DNA from: Saccoglossus kowalevskii
Taxonomy: Eukaryota > Hemichordata > Enteropneusta > Harrimaniidae
DNA length: 17,870 nt
Assembly: GCF_000003605.2 (NCBI RefSeq)
Contig: NW_003124900.1
Coordinates: 433,697 to 451,566, forward strand
Direction of reading: 5' to 3'
Shown piece after piece: positions 7,754 to 16,642 of the stretch (within the stretch, counting starts at the first letter, position 1; every line of letters begins with the position of its first letter). Under the pieces are notes generated by a model. The model saw only the letters and a program-made list of their open reading frames with translations. It ran no database searches and had not been told where the DNA came from. Position numbers and translations under genes: made by a program.

Positions 7754-9530
7754 TCAACCTGGGTTTAAACAGCCTTCTGCAGGACACCCACAGGCACCCA
7801 TGCAACGCTGACCACTCTTAAAGCTCTTAAAGCACTTACAGACTGCAGTCTTGCATTTTGCTTCACATCCACAAGTAATTAATTCAATACACTTAGAAGG
7901 AATGCTGTCGAGCCTATTCCAAACAATTTTCAATCCATCTGGGCTTCCTTTTGACCTCATCACATTTGTGGGGATCTACATTCATTTGTACTTGATCAGC
8001 CTGGAGCCATATGTTAGCTTGATAGTTGCGAGAAATGTGTAACTCCAAGGCATCCTCTGTCGGAGGCAGCTATTCAAGTCCCACCTTTCCTTGATCAAAC
8101 ATTAAATTCCTTGCTTTGTTGACACCACTATGAACATCATGTGCAATATAAAGTCGACATCATCATTGCACATCATCTGGTTCACTATTCTGCCAACACC
8201 ACTGCGAAGCTGCGGATATTTGTTGAATACTTTCCAGCAGGACTTCTTTTCGTATCCACTAAATGAAGACACCGTATCACACCCAGTTAGTGCATGAAAC
8301 CCAATAAGGTTCTATAGAACCTCTGTGGGCATATTCTGAGCAATATTGTAAATGGGTAGCATTTAGTTTTCTTTTTGGTACCACTAACCATCCACACTTC
8401 CAAGGGCTGCCTTCCAAAATTGTGCATGAGAAGTAGAAGTATCTCTGCAGATGACGACAAGTCTCTTGTGTTGTGTTCGCTTTACTGCATCCTGTGCATG
8501 CAATATAAGACAGGTGTCAGCCTCCTCATGGTTGCCAGCCAGCTGGTATATTGACTGCTCATTTGAGGAAGATCTGGCAATGGTTTCATCAGTAAAACCA
8601 CTATGCCTATGTTCCATAAGTCTGATACTCCTGGGCCAGGTCAGCTTTATTATCTTCTGGACTTATGAAACTGGACCAGACTTGACGAAGTGGTGTGTCA
8701 CCATCACCTAGGACCTTCCTGATTGGTTTCTTCTTATTTGGTCTTTTCGTTTGTGTTGTGGACTTGATTGATGGATTTCCAATGTACCGGTTGAATACTA
8801 CTCTAGTCACACAATCTTTGAAGTGCTTCTCAACTTTCTTGATATATCTTTGAGCATATTCATTAAATGACTGGCATTTGCTTGGTTCGCCTGTGGCTTG
8901 GATCATTGCATGTCCATCAATGAGAAGACATGTTGTTAACGATCATACGATGGCACGTCAAGGGGTGTTTATACATGTATATCAGAGGACAGAACAGACA
9001 AAATATATGACTTAGATGTGGAATTCATCATCTCATTAGTCTTGGCCAAAGATGAAGAATACTTTGACAGTTCATGAGTAAGAACTTCTTTCATGTCTAA
9101 GTTACGACCTGCCCTGGAAACATTAAAGAGCTTTTGAATAAGCTTACTGTCAGCTTTCACTGCCTTCGTTTTGTTCTCCTATGTTTTGCATGAGATCTTG
9201 TACAGAGATGACATTGTTTTTGAATTGTGCCTTTTTGTGGATTTGTGATACCGATGATGACATTTAAATCTTCACAGAGCCGATTTACCCATGCAGTTCC
9301 TTGATCCTCAGGCACTTGATTAAATCGCTTTTTGCTCATCTTGAAACTCCTTATAAACTGGGGCATCTTTCTCCAGGTTGTACATGTCAACCACATATAC
9401 AGCACCCCACAGGATGTAGAAATGAATGACAGTCAATGGCTTCTGCAACACAACAACGAAGAATTACAGGAGTTTTGCTTGCAGAGGAACACTATTATTC
9501 TGGAGGGCACTGCTGAAAGCAGGAGATTGC
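7754..9530 (-). pseudogene. XPG/FEN1-like nuclease with C-terminal CXC-type domain, broken copy
   Basis: A single-exon-like minus-strand copy of a large multi-copy invertebrate protein family. In order: FYILWGAVYVVDMYNLEKDAP (about 9440-9360); LLIDGHAM (about 8930-8905); VVFNRYI then SIKSTTQTKR (8801-8740); IRKVLGDGDTPL; GFTDETIA; HEEADT (8530-8513); VVICRDT; EVWMVSGTKKK; FHALTGCDTVSSFSGY (about 8300-8251); and a cysteine-rich tail at 7900-7757 with C-x-C-x3-C-x4-C-x-C-F and C-x3-C-x-C-x4-C-x-NP. I read the spaced acidic motifs as the XPG fold: D-G near the N-terminus, F-D before a basic helix, E-E-A-D, D-T-D, G-C-D. That would make it a metal-dependent nuclease; this is inference. The copy is dead: a frameshift near 8620, a deletion right after R-D-T that removes the second catalytic D, an internal stop near 8320 and another near 8105. 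N replaces the D of VFDR. It may belong to a mobile element; no terminal repeats were found. Confidence 0.75.
7757..7900 (-). other. CXC (tesmin/TSO1-like) cysteine-rich segment
   Basis: Ten cysteines fall within 41 residues, spaced C-x5-C-x-C-x3-C-x4-C-x-C-F then C-x3-C-x-C-x4-C-x-NP. This resembles the zinc-binding CXC domains of tesmin/TSO1 and MSL2 proteins, which bind DNA. The frame ends with a stop soon after NPG, so this looks like the natural C-terminus of the protein. Confidence 0.7.
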
Positions 9531-10358
9531 AGAGCAGTTCATACTAGTCTCACAGAATGATGGTTGAAGCTTGTATCACTTGTCTCGTCTCACAATATCG
9601 CAGTAGCGACACACAGGATACACAGTAGAAATGATGGACCCCAGCTGTCCAATTTATAGGCATAAATGGCCCAGATTCAGTGACACCACCTGGGTTTCGA
9701 CATGACCCAATCAGAATGTGATCTTGCTAGCAGCTGTGTCAAGTAGGCAACTCAGTAGATCATAAACATCCTTTGTTATTCAAATAACAGCGCACCTGGT
9801 AGATTCCAATTGTCCTTCCAGAATTGAAAACAAGTATGACCTGTCAATCACCTTTATGACACGGCAATGCACACCATTTCTTTACATAATTCCATGCACA
9901 CTTTTATTTGCAGGGTTTGAGGTAATATGACAAAAACTTAGAATAAAGGATGCTGACACTGAACTTTTATCTTCTTCCAATTCAGTATGATATTCACCTT
10001 GCATTTGACCCAGGACTTTGAGGAGGGCACTACAATTTGTTATCAAAGTTCATAGCTCATAGGTTCTACTTGAGAGAGAGAGGAAAGAGAGAGTTGTTTG
10101 GTGTATATGAGGTGAAAATGATGGTTGTTTATATTGCATTATTATATATGTGCGTTATACGGTATGTGCGTTTTAAGACAAATGAATGCATGAGGAATGT
10201 TGCTGTTCAAACCGGAATTTGCATATAGTAAAAACCTTTGATGAGACATCTACATGTTTATTGAGTCCCGAGATTCATTGGTAATAGCAGAGAACGGAAG
10301 AATGAATTAATGGATTGCTATGCACACTGAATGGATGGATGGTCTGCTCTGCATCTAG
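9531..10358. other. no gene supported; possible decayed upstream part of the XPG/CXC copy
   Basis: Minus-strand frames between about 9560 and 10035 contain stretches that read like decayed coding sequence (for instance NCSALLKVLGQMQGEYHTEL near 10040-9980), but I cannot match them to a family. A short GA-rich run lies at about 10071-10092. No RNA gene is visible. Confidence 0.4.
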
Positions 10359-10437
10359 AGTTAATTATTGGATTTTCATTATTGATGTTGATGCCAAAAG
10401 GTGTATCCAACGCTATTTCAAGGATCATTTCAGACAA
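10359..10437 (+). CDS. candidate internal exon A (possible STAND NTPase)
   Basis: Between an acceptor-like CATCTAG (ending 10358) and a donor GTACGT (from 10438) lies an open 79-bp segment whose 26 full codons read VNYWIFIIDVDAKRC then IQRYFKDHFRQ. It joins in phase 0 to the segment at 10600-10716 after a 162-bp intron ending in a strong polypyrimidine tract. The W-I-F-I-I-D...Y-F-K-D-H-F pattern is weakly like the F-W-I-D-A...S-F-R-x-I-A segment after the P-loop in NB-ARC proteins. No P-loop was found upstream, so the match is only suggestive. The frame is open upstream to about 10306, so the acceptor choice is uncertain. Confidence 0.3.
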
Positions 10438-10599
10438 GTACGTAACATTAATCTACAAACAAAAAGACTATAAGTTTTTTAATGAAATGTATTTAACAAT
10501 TTGCATATATTAACATCAGTGTCACAAGAAGTAAACATATTTTATTAAAGTAGAAAATGTAAATTGAATTGTATTGAATGTTTTTTTTTTAGTTTATAG

Positions 10600-10716
10600 G
10601 ATCGAACTACCATTACAGTCAATTTTCGTAAATACATTATACTGGATAATGCTGATGACTTGAACAATCCTCGGGACAGCCTATTTGCATCATTCCAACA
10701 GCAGCTACAATGTAAG
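10600..10716 (+). CDS. candidate internal exon B with a Walker B-like motif
   Basis: A T11 polypyrimidine tract and TTTATAG acceptor (ending 10599) precede 39 open codons, and the segment ends TGTAAG before GTAATT, a good donor. The segment is exactly 117 bp, so both splice phases are 0. It encodes TITVNFRKYIILDNADDLN then PRDSLFASFQQQLQ. The hydrophobic run followed by D-N-A-D-D resembles the Walker B strand of STAND/NB-ARC ATPases (L-L-V-L-D-N-A-D-D), though the usual spacer between this and the preceding segment is missing. The codons look protein-like against an AT-rich background. Family and gene are not identified; it may equally be a gene relic. Confidence 0.4.
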
Positions 10717-11301
10717 GTAATTTTGGTTGTGTTTATATAGTTTCTAGACGCATCAAATCAAATGGTGTTTGCAGTAATTGTGTATGTAAACAACACAGAA
10801 GTTGTAATCATGTTAGTTATGTGAATCTGTGTGCTAAGTCTAAAAGGATATTCAAAGTTAGACAGGCCATCACAGTTAACACTAGCTGGTTATCTAGCCG
10901 TAATGCATCCTCTTTAACTTAAATTCATAAAACAACTCAAATTTGAATTCCTTACAGGGTATAACTAAACAATACCAAGCACGTGTGCTGTGTTTACAAT
11001 TCTCAATTCTCGTTTAGTAGCAAAGGTAACTCAATTGATGGTAATGATAAATACGTGAGAAGTGTAAGAAATCATGAACAGCAAACATCAAATTATCTAT
11101 GAAAAAGTCAAGATGGTGAACGTTGTTACTGAACACAATTATATTTCCGACTTGAATGTGTAACATTGTATATATACTGTTTATCATAGTATTATTTACT
11201 TGCATCAAGTTGTGTTGTATTAAATTCGTTTAAACCCAACTGGTTTCTTTCCTACTACGCATAATGTGTAGGCATGTTTTGTTTATTCATAAAAAAACAC
11301 A
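10717..11301. other. no gene seen; possible intron sequence
   Basis: It begins with the proposed donor GTAATT and contains an acceptor-like TTCCTTACAG ending near 10958. The frame after it closes within about 20 codons without a recognisable motif. Nothing else is supported. Confidence 0.45.
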
Positions 11302-12757
11302 ATTTAAATGATCTTGTACGTTGAACGTTCAAAATCGCAGCCAAAACTCAAGATAAATTTAAAAAAGGCCACAGTACATATATGTTTTGGGAAGGCAAAT
11401 AGGAAGGGAAATAGAGTGGGAAGGAAGAGAGATGGAGCGGAGAGATGGTGGTAGGGAGGGATAAAAAGTATAAGGAGAGTTGGAGATGGGGATGAGAGGG
11501 AGGGGAGAGGAGAAGGAGGGGCAAAAAAGAAAGCGGGAGGGGCAGAAGTGGGAGTGGAGATAAGCAGAGTGAGAGAAGGAGGGGAGGGAGGGAGGTAGGG
11601 GACTAGACTGTATTTGAATGATCTTGCACATTAAAGGTTCAAAATCACAATCAAAACAAAAAAAACCACATTGCCTATATTCTCTGAGAAGGCAGATAGG
11701 AAAGGGGAAGGGAAGGGGAAGTAGGAGAGGACAGAATGAGACAGGGGACAGAGAGTGGGGAGGGGGCAAGGCAGAGAGGAGGAGAACTGGAGAGGGAGGG
11801 CGGGAAATGGGAGAGAGAGGGGTGAAGAGAAGAGTGGGGATATGAAGAGAGGAGAGAGAAGGACAAAAAGAAGAAGAGTGGGAAAGAGCAAGAGAAGTAG
11901 TAGAGATGGGGGATTTGGAGGGAGGGATGGAATGGGAGAGGTGTCAAAGATAAGGAGCGTGGGGTAACGTACCTATAATTTCTGGGAAGACAGAAGGGAA
12001 GGAAGGAGGGAAGGGGGGAGAAAGAGGGGAGGAGGAAACATGGAGTAGCGAGAAAGCAGGGAGGGGAGGAGAGAACGAGAATGGGGATTGGAGGTGAGTG
12101 GAAGGAAGGGGTGGGAAAGGGAGGGGCAGAGGAGTAGAGTGTGAGAGGGAAGGGAAGAGAGGTGGAGAATGGGAGAGGGAGGTGTGGAGAGGAAGAGAGT
12201 GTGGATATGATGAGAGTTGGGAGGGAGGGAAGGAGAGTGGAAGTGGAGTGGAAAAAGTGAGCGAGTAGTGGTTGTCATTGCAGCAGAATGTCTAGATTAA
12301 TTTAATTCAATAATTTCAGAGATTAAGTATATTACATGGTTATTTTTTATTGTACACGTACATCAGGAAAGATAGGGGAAAGTGAAGGGAGGAGAGAAGA
12401 AGAGTGTGAGTGGGAGAGAAGGAGAGGAAGGGAGGGAGGGGATGAGAGAAGGAGAGGGAGGGAGGGAAGAGAATGGGGGAGGGAGGAGTGTGGGAGAGGG
12501 AGGGCAAAGAGAAGGAGACTGTGGGAGGGGAAGGGCGGAAGGGGAAGTGGGAGGGAGGCGGAGATAGTGAAGGAAGGAGATAAGGGGAGGTTGAAAGAAG
12601 AGTGAAGGGAGAGTGAGAGGTGAAGGAGAGGGAGAGAGGGAGAAGGGTGGGGAATGCGAGGAGAGAAGGGGAGAGGGAGTGTATGAGAGTGGGGAGAGAA
12701 GGCGACAGATTGAGGAAAGGTGGGAGGGAGTGAAGAAGGGAGGGAGGAATATCAACA
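11302..12757. repeat. ~1.4-kb purine (GA) tract made of ~300-bp units
   Basis: From about 11387 the plus strand is almost all G and A, interrupted only by short AT-rich spacers. The spacers repeat: ATTTAAATGATCTTG at 11302 recurs as ATTTGAATGATCTTG at 11612, each followed by a CAAAATC box and later by a TATAT...GGGAAGGCA-like box. Similar boxes occur again near 11974. The units are thus about 300-310 bp, with at least two clear copies and one or two partial ones. Long open frames here (glycine/arginine/glutamate-rich on plus, serine/proline/leucine-rich on minus) are composition artefacts. Confidence 0.85.
12270..12365 (+). repeat. AT-rich dispersed repeat, copy 1
   Basis: This spacer within the purine tract matches 13820-13897: both share ATGTCTAGATTAAT, then TTATTTTTTATTGT followed by CACGT and ATCAG. 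Copy 1 carries about 15-20 extra bases in the middle. It suggests the purine-rich units belong to a dispersed repeat family with this AT-rich arm. Confidence 0.65.
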
Positions 12758-13442
12758 ATTTCCAGTATTCCTACTGATACCTAGGCTGGGTGCTAGGCTG
12801 GAGACAATAAGTTGATGTATCTCAGCTAAAATCTGAACCTGCACCTGGTGATGAACAAAAACACTGTTAGTTTGTCCCAGAGTATTAAATGGAGAGCCAA
12901 CATTCAATCTTAAATGGCTGTTTTAGAATAATATTGGTTATAGTCCACGGATGTTTGAGTCTGTCTAGGCATGGATAGTATTGAGATAGCATATTACATT
13001 TCCATGTATTTATTATGCCACGACGATGGTTACATGACCTGTTACATACATACCTCAAATATTAATTTTCATCTATGTGATGAACGTTAGTTGTGGACAG
13101 CATACATTTGAATTTCCAATGTGTCTCTAAGAGAAATAAGGAGATTTATCATTGATGCCTGAATAATGAAATTGTCAAATCAGTTTAGCCAGGTTCTGTT
13201 TGTTCACAGCAGCAGGTGCATTTAAGTAACCAATGACAATTGGCAATTTACAAAGAGCGTAGCAAGATGATTAATCAACGAAAGACGCACACGGATGTTG
13301 TTTGGACATGCTCACGCTACAGGTGAATCACTCCTTTGTATGCAAAAGCATGCAACAATGAACCATTCACCTATTTAATATTCCCGATAATCATAGCATT
13401 AACAATCAGTATACATTTTCTGTGAAAGCTATGATGACTAAT

Positions 13443-13462
13443 TTCATTCATTCATTCATTCT
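13443..13462. repeat. (ATTC)n microsatellite
   Basis: About five consecutive CATT/ATTC units, with a second short run at about 13500-13510 after a GT-rich spacer. Confidence 0.85.
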
Positions 13463-13642
13463 TGTGCGTGTAGGTTTTGTTTTAATGTGTGCGTGTCCTC
13501 ATTCATTCATTAAATTAGTAAGTCATTCATCATTCTTAATTTTATTTTTATTTTAACGCATAGTATAATGACATATCTAAGCAATAATGTCAAAAAAGCT
13601 TTTAAAAATTATGTGTGTACAAATATACTAATACACTATAGT

Positions 13643-13675
13643 AATAATAATAAACATTGTAGTAGTAGTAGTAAT
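13643..13675. repeat. TAA/TAG triplet microsatellite
   Basis: AATAATAATAA then GTAGTAGTAGTAGTAAT, two adjacent short triplet runs differing by one base per unit. Confidence 0.8.
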
Positions 13676-13819
13676 AGATTTGTAGTATAAGATGTAGTTC
13701 TGTATTAGAAATAGTGGTATATGGTGGTGGAATTATTTATTTCAGAGGGTCATTTGTCAAAATAGATGCTGGTATAACAGTTCCATTGGATTTTAGATGT
13801 AAGTAGTTGATTGTCTTTA

Positions 13820-13897
13820 ATGTTGTTGCGGCAATATGTCTAGATTAATGTTTATACAATATTACAGGAATTATTTTTTATTGTTCACGTCTATCAG
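13820..13897 (+). repeat. AT-rich dispersed repeat, copy 2
   Basis: Second copy of the segment at 12270-12365, with the same ends and a shorter middle. Unlike copy 1, it is not followed by purine-rich DNA. Confidence 0.6.
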
Positions 13898-14246
13898 TTA
13901 TTTTATTACCTTCGCCAAAAAGGCTGTATATTGCTTCCAATAATAAACTGTCGGCATGTTTCAATGTTTTTAAAAAATATACATATCTGATACTATAACC
14001 TTGCTAGGAATATTCATGAAATACAACTGACAGGTATTCCCACCAGAAGCGCGTTTTGAAATAATTTCCGGTCTCAGAATAGTTCAAATTTGCATGGACT
14101 CGACTATTCCATATGTTTTATGGCGCGAAATGTTAATGATATTCGAGTGATATACAAGTAATGCGATTAATAATGATTTAACATGATTTGGCAGTGAGCA
14201 GATATGTTGTACACCTAGATATTGCAATGCGACTTTATAGATTTTC

Positions 14247-14250
14247 TTAA
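14247..14250. repeat. TTAA target-site duplication, left
   Basis: TTAA directly abutting the left inverted repeat; its partner is at 15157-15160. Confidence 0.8.
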
Positions 14251-15156
14251 GGTAGAGATGCAGGTTCGTGGGCACTTGAAAGTGATTTTTTTTGCTTGTT
14301 ATTGTCCAGACAGTCTTGGCTATAGACTGTTAAAATTTTGTAGAATTGTGAATAGTGGAACATACTCAAAAACGATTTTAAAATATAGATAACAGGTGCA
14401 AACATTCTCTTTTTTGAATGATTAGCAAGATTTAGCAAGGCTGTACATAAATAATGAAAAAGAAAAATGGTGAAAAAAAGAAATGACGGGATCTCCATAT
14501 TATGCACTATATTTAACTTTTAACAAAACTATAATATATTTAAATTTGGAACTGTTACAGCCATTTTAATTATGAGCATTAGCAAACTTCTTACTGAGTG
14601 AATTGTTATGCAAATTAGCAATTATCTCAGCTTTTTTTAGTGCACATCCCAAAACTTTAAAAAAATAGCTCCTAGACGCTTTGACCTTTTGTTTTGAAAT
14701 GTTTACAAATGATTGACAATGTGTTTATCTTCAAAACGCCGTCGGGGCATTGTTTTTGGTTGAACAGTTTTACAACAATCGTACAGACAACTAGCCTGGG
14801 TGTTAATTTATGCATAAACATGAAGTAGTGAAATTTGAGCTGCTGCCCTGCAAAATTGACAACTGGTAGACAGTTTTCAAGACGGCACTTTCTTCATAGT
14901 AAACAAATGTACCCATAAACCAATTTTGACAGGAAACAGAAGCATGGTTGAGGAGCTAATTTTTTAAAATCAATTTTGACCAAAAAAGCACATTTTTGTG
15001 CATATTTCAAACTACAGTGTCCATAAAAATACTAAAAAAAATTTAAAATTCATACAATAAGCTTTCCGAAAATATATAGTTTTGTGGACAAGGGAGGTCA
15101 TCTTGGTTTCCTAATTAACTAATAAAAATACCTGTTAGGTAAACTGCATCTCTACC
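14251..15156. mobile_element. non-autonomous DNA transposon with TTAA duplications
   Basis: GGTAGAGATGCAG (14251-14263) and CTGCATCTCTACC (15144-15156) are perfect 13-bp inverted repeats. TTAA lies immediately outside each end (14247-14250 and 15157-15160). TTAA duplication is the signature of piggyBac and Kolobok transposons. piggyBac ends usually begin CCC, so Kolobok or an unnamed TTAA family fits better. The 906-bp interior is AT-rich, has only short frames (up to about 86 codons, none transposase-like) and small hairpins such as GCACA/TGTGC near 14988-15001. It is therefore a MITE-like or internally deleted element moved by a transposase encoded elsewhere. Confidence 0.82.
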
Positions 15157-15160
15157 TTAA
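15157..15160. repeat. TTAA target-site duplication, right
   Basis: TTAA directly abutting the right inverted repeat; it pairs with 14247-14250. Confidence 0.8.
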
Positions 15161-15671
15161 AGTACCCATTTTGTGGTATTTTCCAAATGTGCTATTTTTC
15201 CCAGTAGCTGTATAATAGTTCACACATTGTGCTTACTGTAGTTACTAATTTTTTGGGCACTAATTTTTTCATTTGTTCATTATTTTTAACCATCTTTATA
15301 GTTGTTATTCATTGTCAGCGACTGAGTGATTACACTAATGATGACCATGGCAAAATTGTATGCAACCCGTCATAGATGGTTGTCACCATTGTCTACATAA
15401 AACTTTACACTTCGGTATCATTCAGGAAGAACATATAGGGATGTAGATAGTCACTAGCAGGGACATCATCCTGGTGACCAACAGAGAGAGACCAATCAAG
15501 AAGGCCTACAAGATGCCATCAATGCAATTTGTCATTAACATAGCTGTGGACAAGCTTTAAGGGTGTAGTAGAGGTTTTTTTCTTTTCTCAAATTTACTTT
15601 TTTTCCACATTCTCTCATGAGAATATATAAAACATGCATTTAACTAGAAATTAGCAGCCTGATGGCTGAGA
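15161..15671. other. no intact gene; possible small LINE fragment
   Basis: At about 15303-15333 the bases are about 80% identical by eye to 17684-17714, which encode the L-F-F-I-V-I-D-W-V-M part of the LINE reverse transcriptase. Here the frame reads LLFIVSD, stop, VI. The match does not extend clearly on either side. A small hairpin (ATTCTC, TCAT, GAGAAT) lies near 15609-15624. Confidence 0.4.
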
Positions 15672-15698
15672 TAGCTCCGCTGTTAACAATGCACAATT

Positions 15699-16560
15699 CA
15701 ATTGAACTGAAGATATCATTAGAAAATGAACAATATGTATAGTAACAAAGCAATCAAATTTGTGGTTTTGTACAAGAAGTCGAAAATATCACTTTTTACC
15801 AAAAATTGCAAAAATATTCACCAAAATTAGAGAATTAAAGATATCATCACGAAATGAACAAATCTCAGAGAGGTCCACATGTAATATCAAAGCAATTGGA
15901 CTTGCCTTTTTAACACGAAGTCGAAAATATCACTTTTCACCAAAAATGACAAAAATATTCATCAAAATTAGAGAATCAAAGATATCATCACGAAATGAAC
16001 AAATCTGAGAGAGGTCCACATGTAGTACCTATATATGTAGTTTCAAAGCAATCGGACTCGTGGTTTTCAACAAGAAGTCAAAAATATCACTTTTCACCAA
16101 AAATGACAAAAATATTCATCAAAATTAGAGAATTGAAGATATCACCACGAAATTAACAAATCTGAGAGAGGTCCACATGTAGTACCTATATATGTAGTTT
16201 CAAAGCAATCGGACTCGTGGTTTTCAACAAGAAGTCAAAAATATTACTTTTCACCAAAAATGACAAAAATATTCATCATAATTAGATAATCAAAGATATC
16301 ATCACGAAATGAACAAATCTGAGAGAGGTTCATATATAGTACTTATAAATGTGATATCAAAGTAATCGGACATGCGGTTTGTTACAAGAAGTCGAAAATA
16401 AAAATTTTTACCAAAAATGACAAAAATATTCACCAAAAATAGAGAATTTGAGATTTTGACATGAAATGAACAAATCTCAGACAGACCCATTCAAGAATCT
16501 TGCCTATCAAATTTGAAAGCATTCTGATTTGTGGTTTTGAAGAAGTTGAAATTGTAAAGT
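15699..16560 (+). repeat. ~157-bp monomer tandem array, about 5.5 copies
   Basis: The landmark AGAAGTC-AAAATA recurs at 15775, 15916, 16073, 16230, 16387 and (diverged, AGAAGTTGAAAT) 16541, giving spacings of 141, 157, 157, 157 and 154. Each monomer holds CACTTTTCACCAAAAATGAC, then AAAATATTCA, then AAAGATATCA followed by CACGAAATGAACAAATC, GAGAGAGGTCC, and CAAAGCAATCGGAC. The central monomers are nearly identical and the outer ones diverged. The short 141-bp unit lacks about 16 bases around GTACCTATATATGTAG. Because 141 is a multiple of three, an 82-codon frame survives across two units; it is not a gene. Confidence 0.92.
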
Positions 16561-16608
16561 TGACAACAATGACGATGGACGGCGACGTACAATCAGTAAT
16601 ATAAACAA

Positions 16609-16639
16609 CTCCGCTGTGTCTACTTTGTCGACAGCGGAG
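16609..16639. repeat. 3' hairpin of the Helentron-like element
   Basis: CTCCGCTGT (16609-16617) pairs perfectly with ACAGCGGAG (16631-16639) around a 13-base loop. The right arm is part of the subterminal inverted repeat. Rolling-circle transposons use a 3' hairpin as a termination signal. It is followed by CTAAAAAA. Confidence 0.8.
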
Positions 16640-16642
16640 CTA

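Larger units (their letters stand above)
12758..14246. other. no gene seen; microsatellites and one dispersed repeat
   Basis: The longest frames are short and unrecognised. It holds ATTC repeats (about 13443-13462, and a shorter run near 13500), TAA and TAG triplet runs (about 13643-13675) and the dispersed repeat at 13820-13897. Nothing points to a gene or RNA. Confidence 0.55.
15672..16642 (+). mobile_element. Helentron/HINE-like element with core tandem array
   Basis: TAGCTCCGCTGT (15672-15683) and its exact reverse complement ACAGCGGAGCTA (16631-16642) bracket a tandem array of ~157-bp monomers. The right copy is also the right arm of a hairpin. Short subterminal inverted repeats at both ends, a 3' hairpin and an array of ~150-160-bp core repeats are known features of Helentron-derived non-autonomous elements (HINEs), including the 'pearl' elements of bivalves. 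These move by rolling-circle replication using a Rep-helicase supplied in trans. No protein is encoded. The true outer ends probably lie a few to a dozen bases beyond the inverted repeats. Classic target duplications are not expected for this class. Confidence 0.65.

Noticed and set aside
7363-7929. 15-base direct repeat TATTCCAAACAATTT at about 7364 and 7915
   Set aside because: Only 15 bases with no extension; the second lies in the XPG/CXC coding relic, so it is probably coincidence.
11359-12758. Long open frames on both strands (up to 136 codons) in the purine tract
   Set aside because: They encode only G/R/E-rich or S/P/L-rich low-complexity sequence dictated by base composition; no domain or start context supports them.
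15760-16008. 82-codon open frame with an internal protein repeat
   Set aside because: It is a by-product of the tandem array; the frame survives only because one monomer is 141 bp, and it breaks at the next 157-bp unit.
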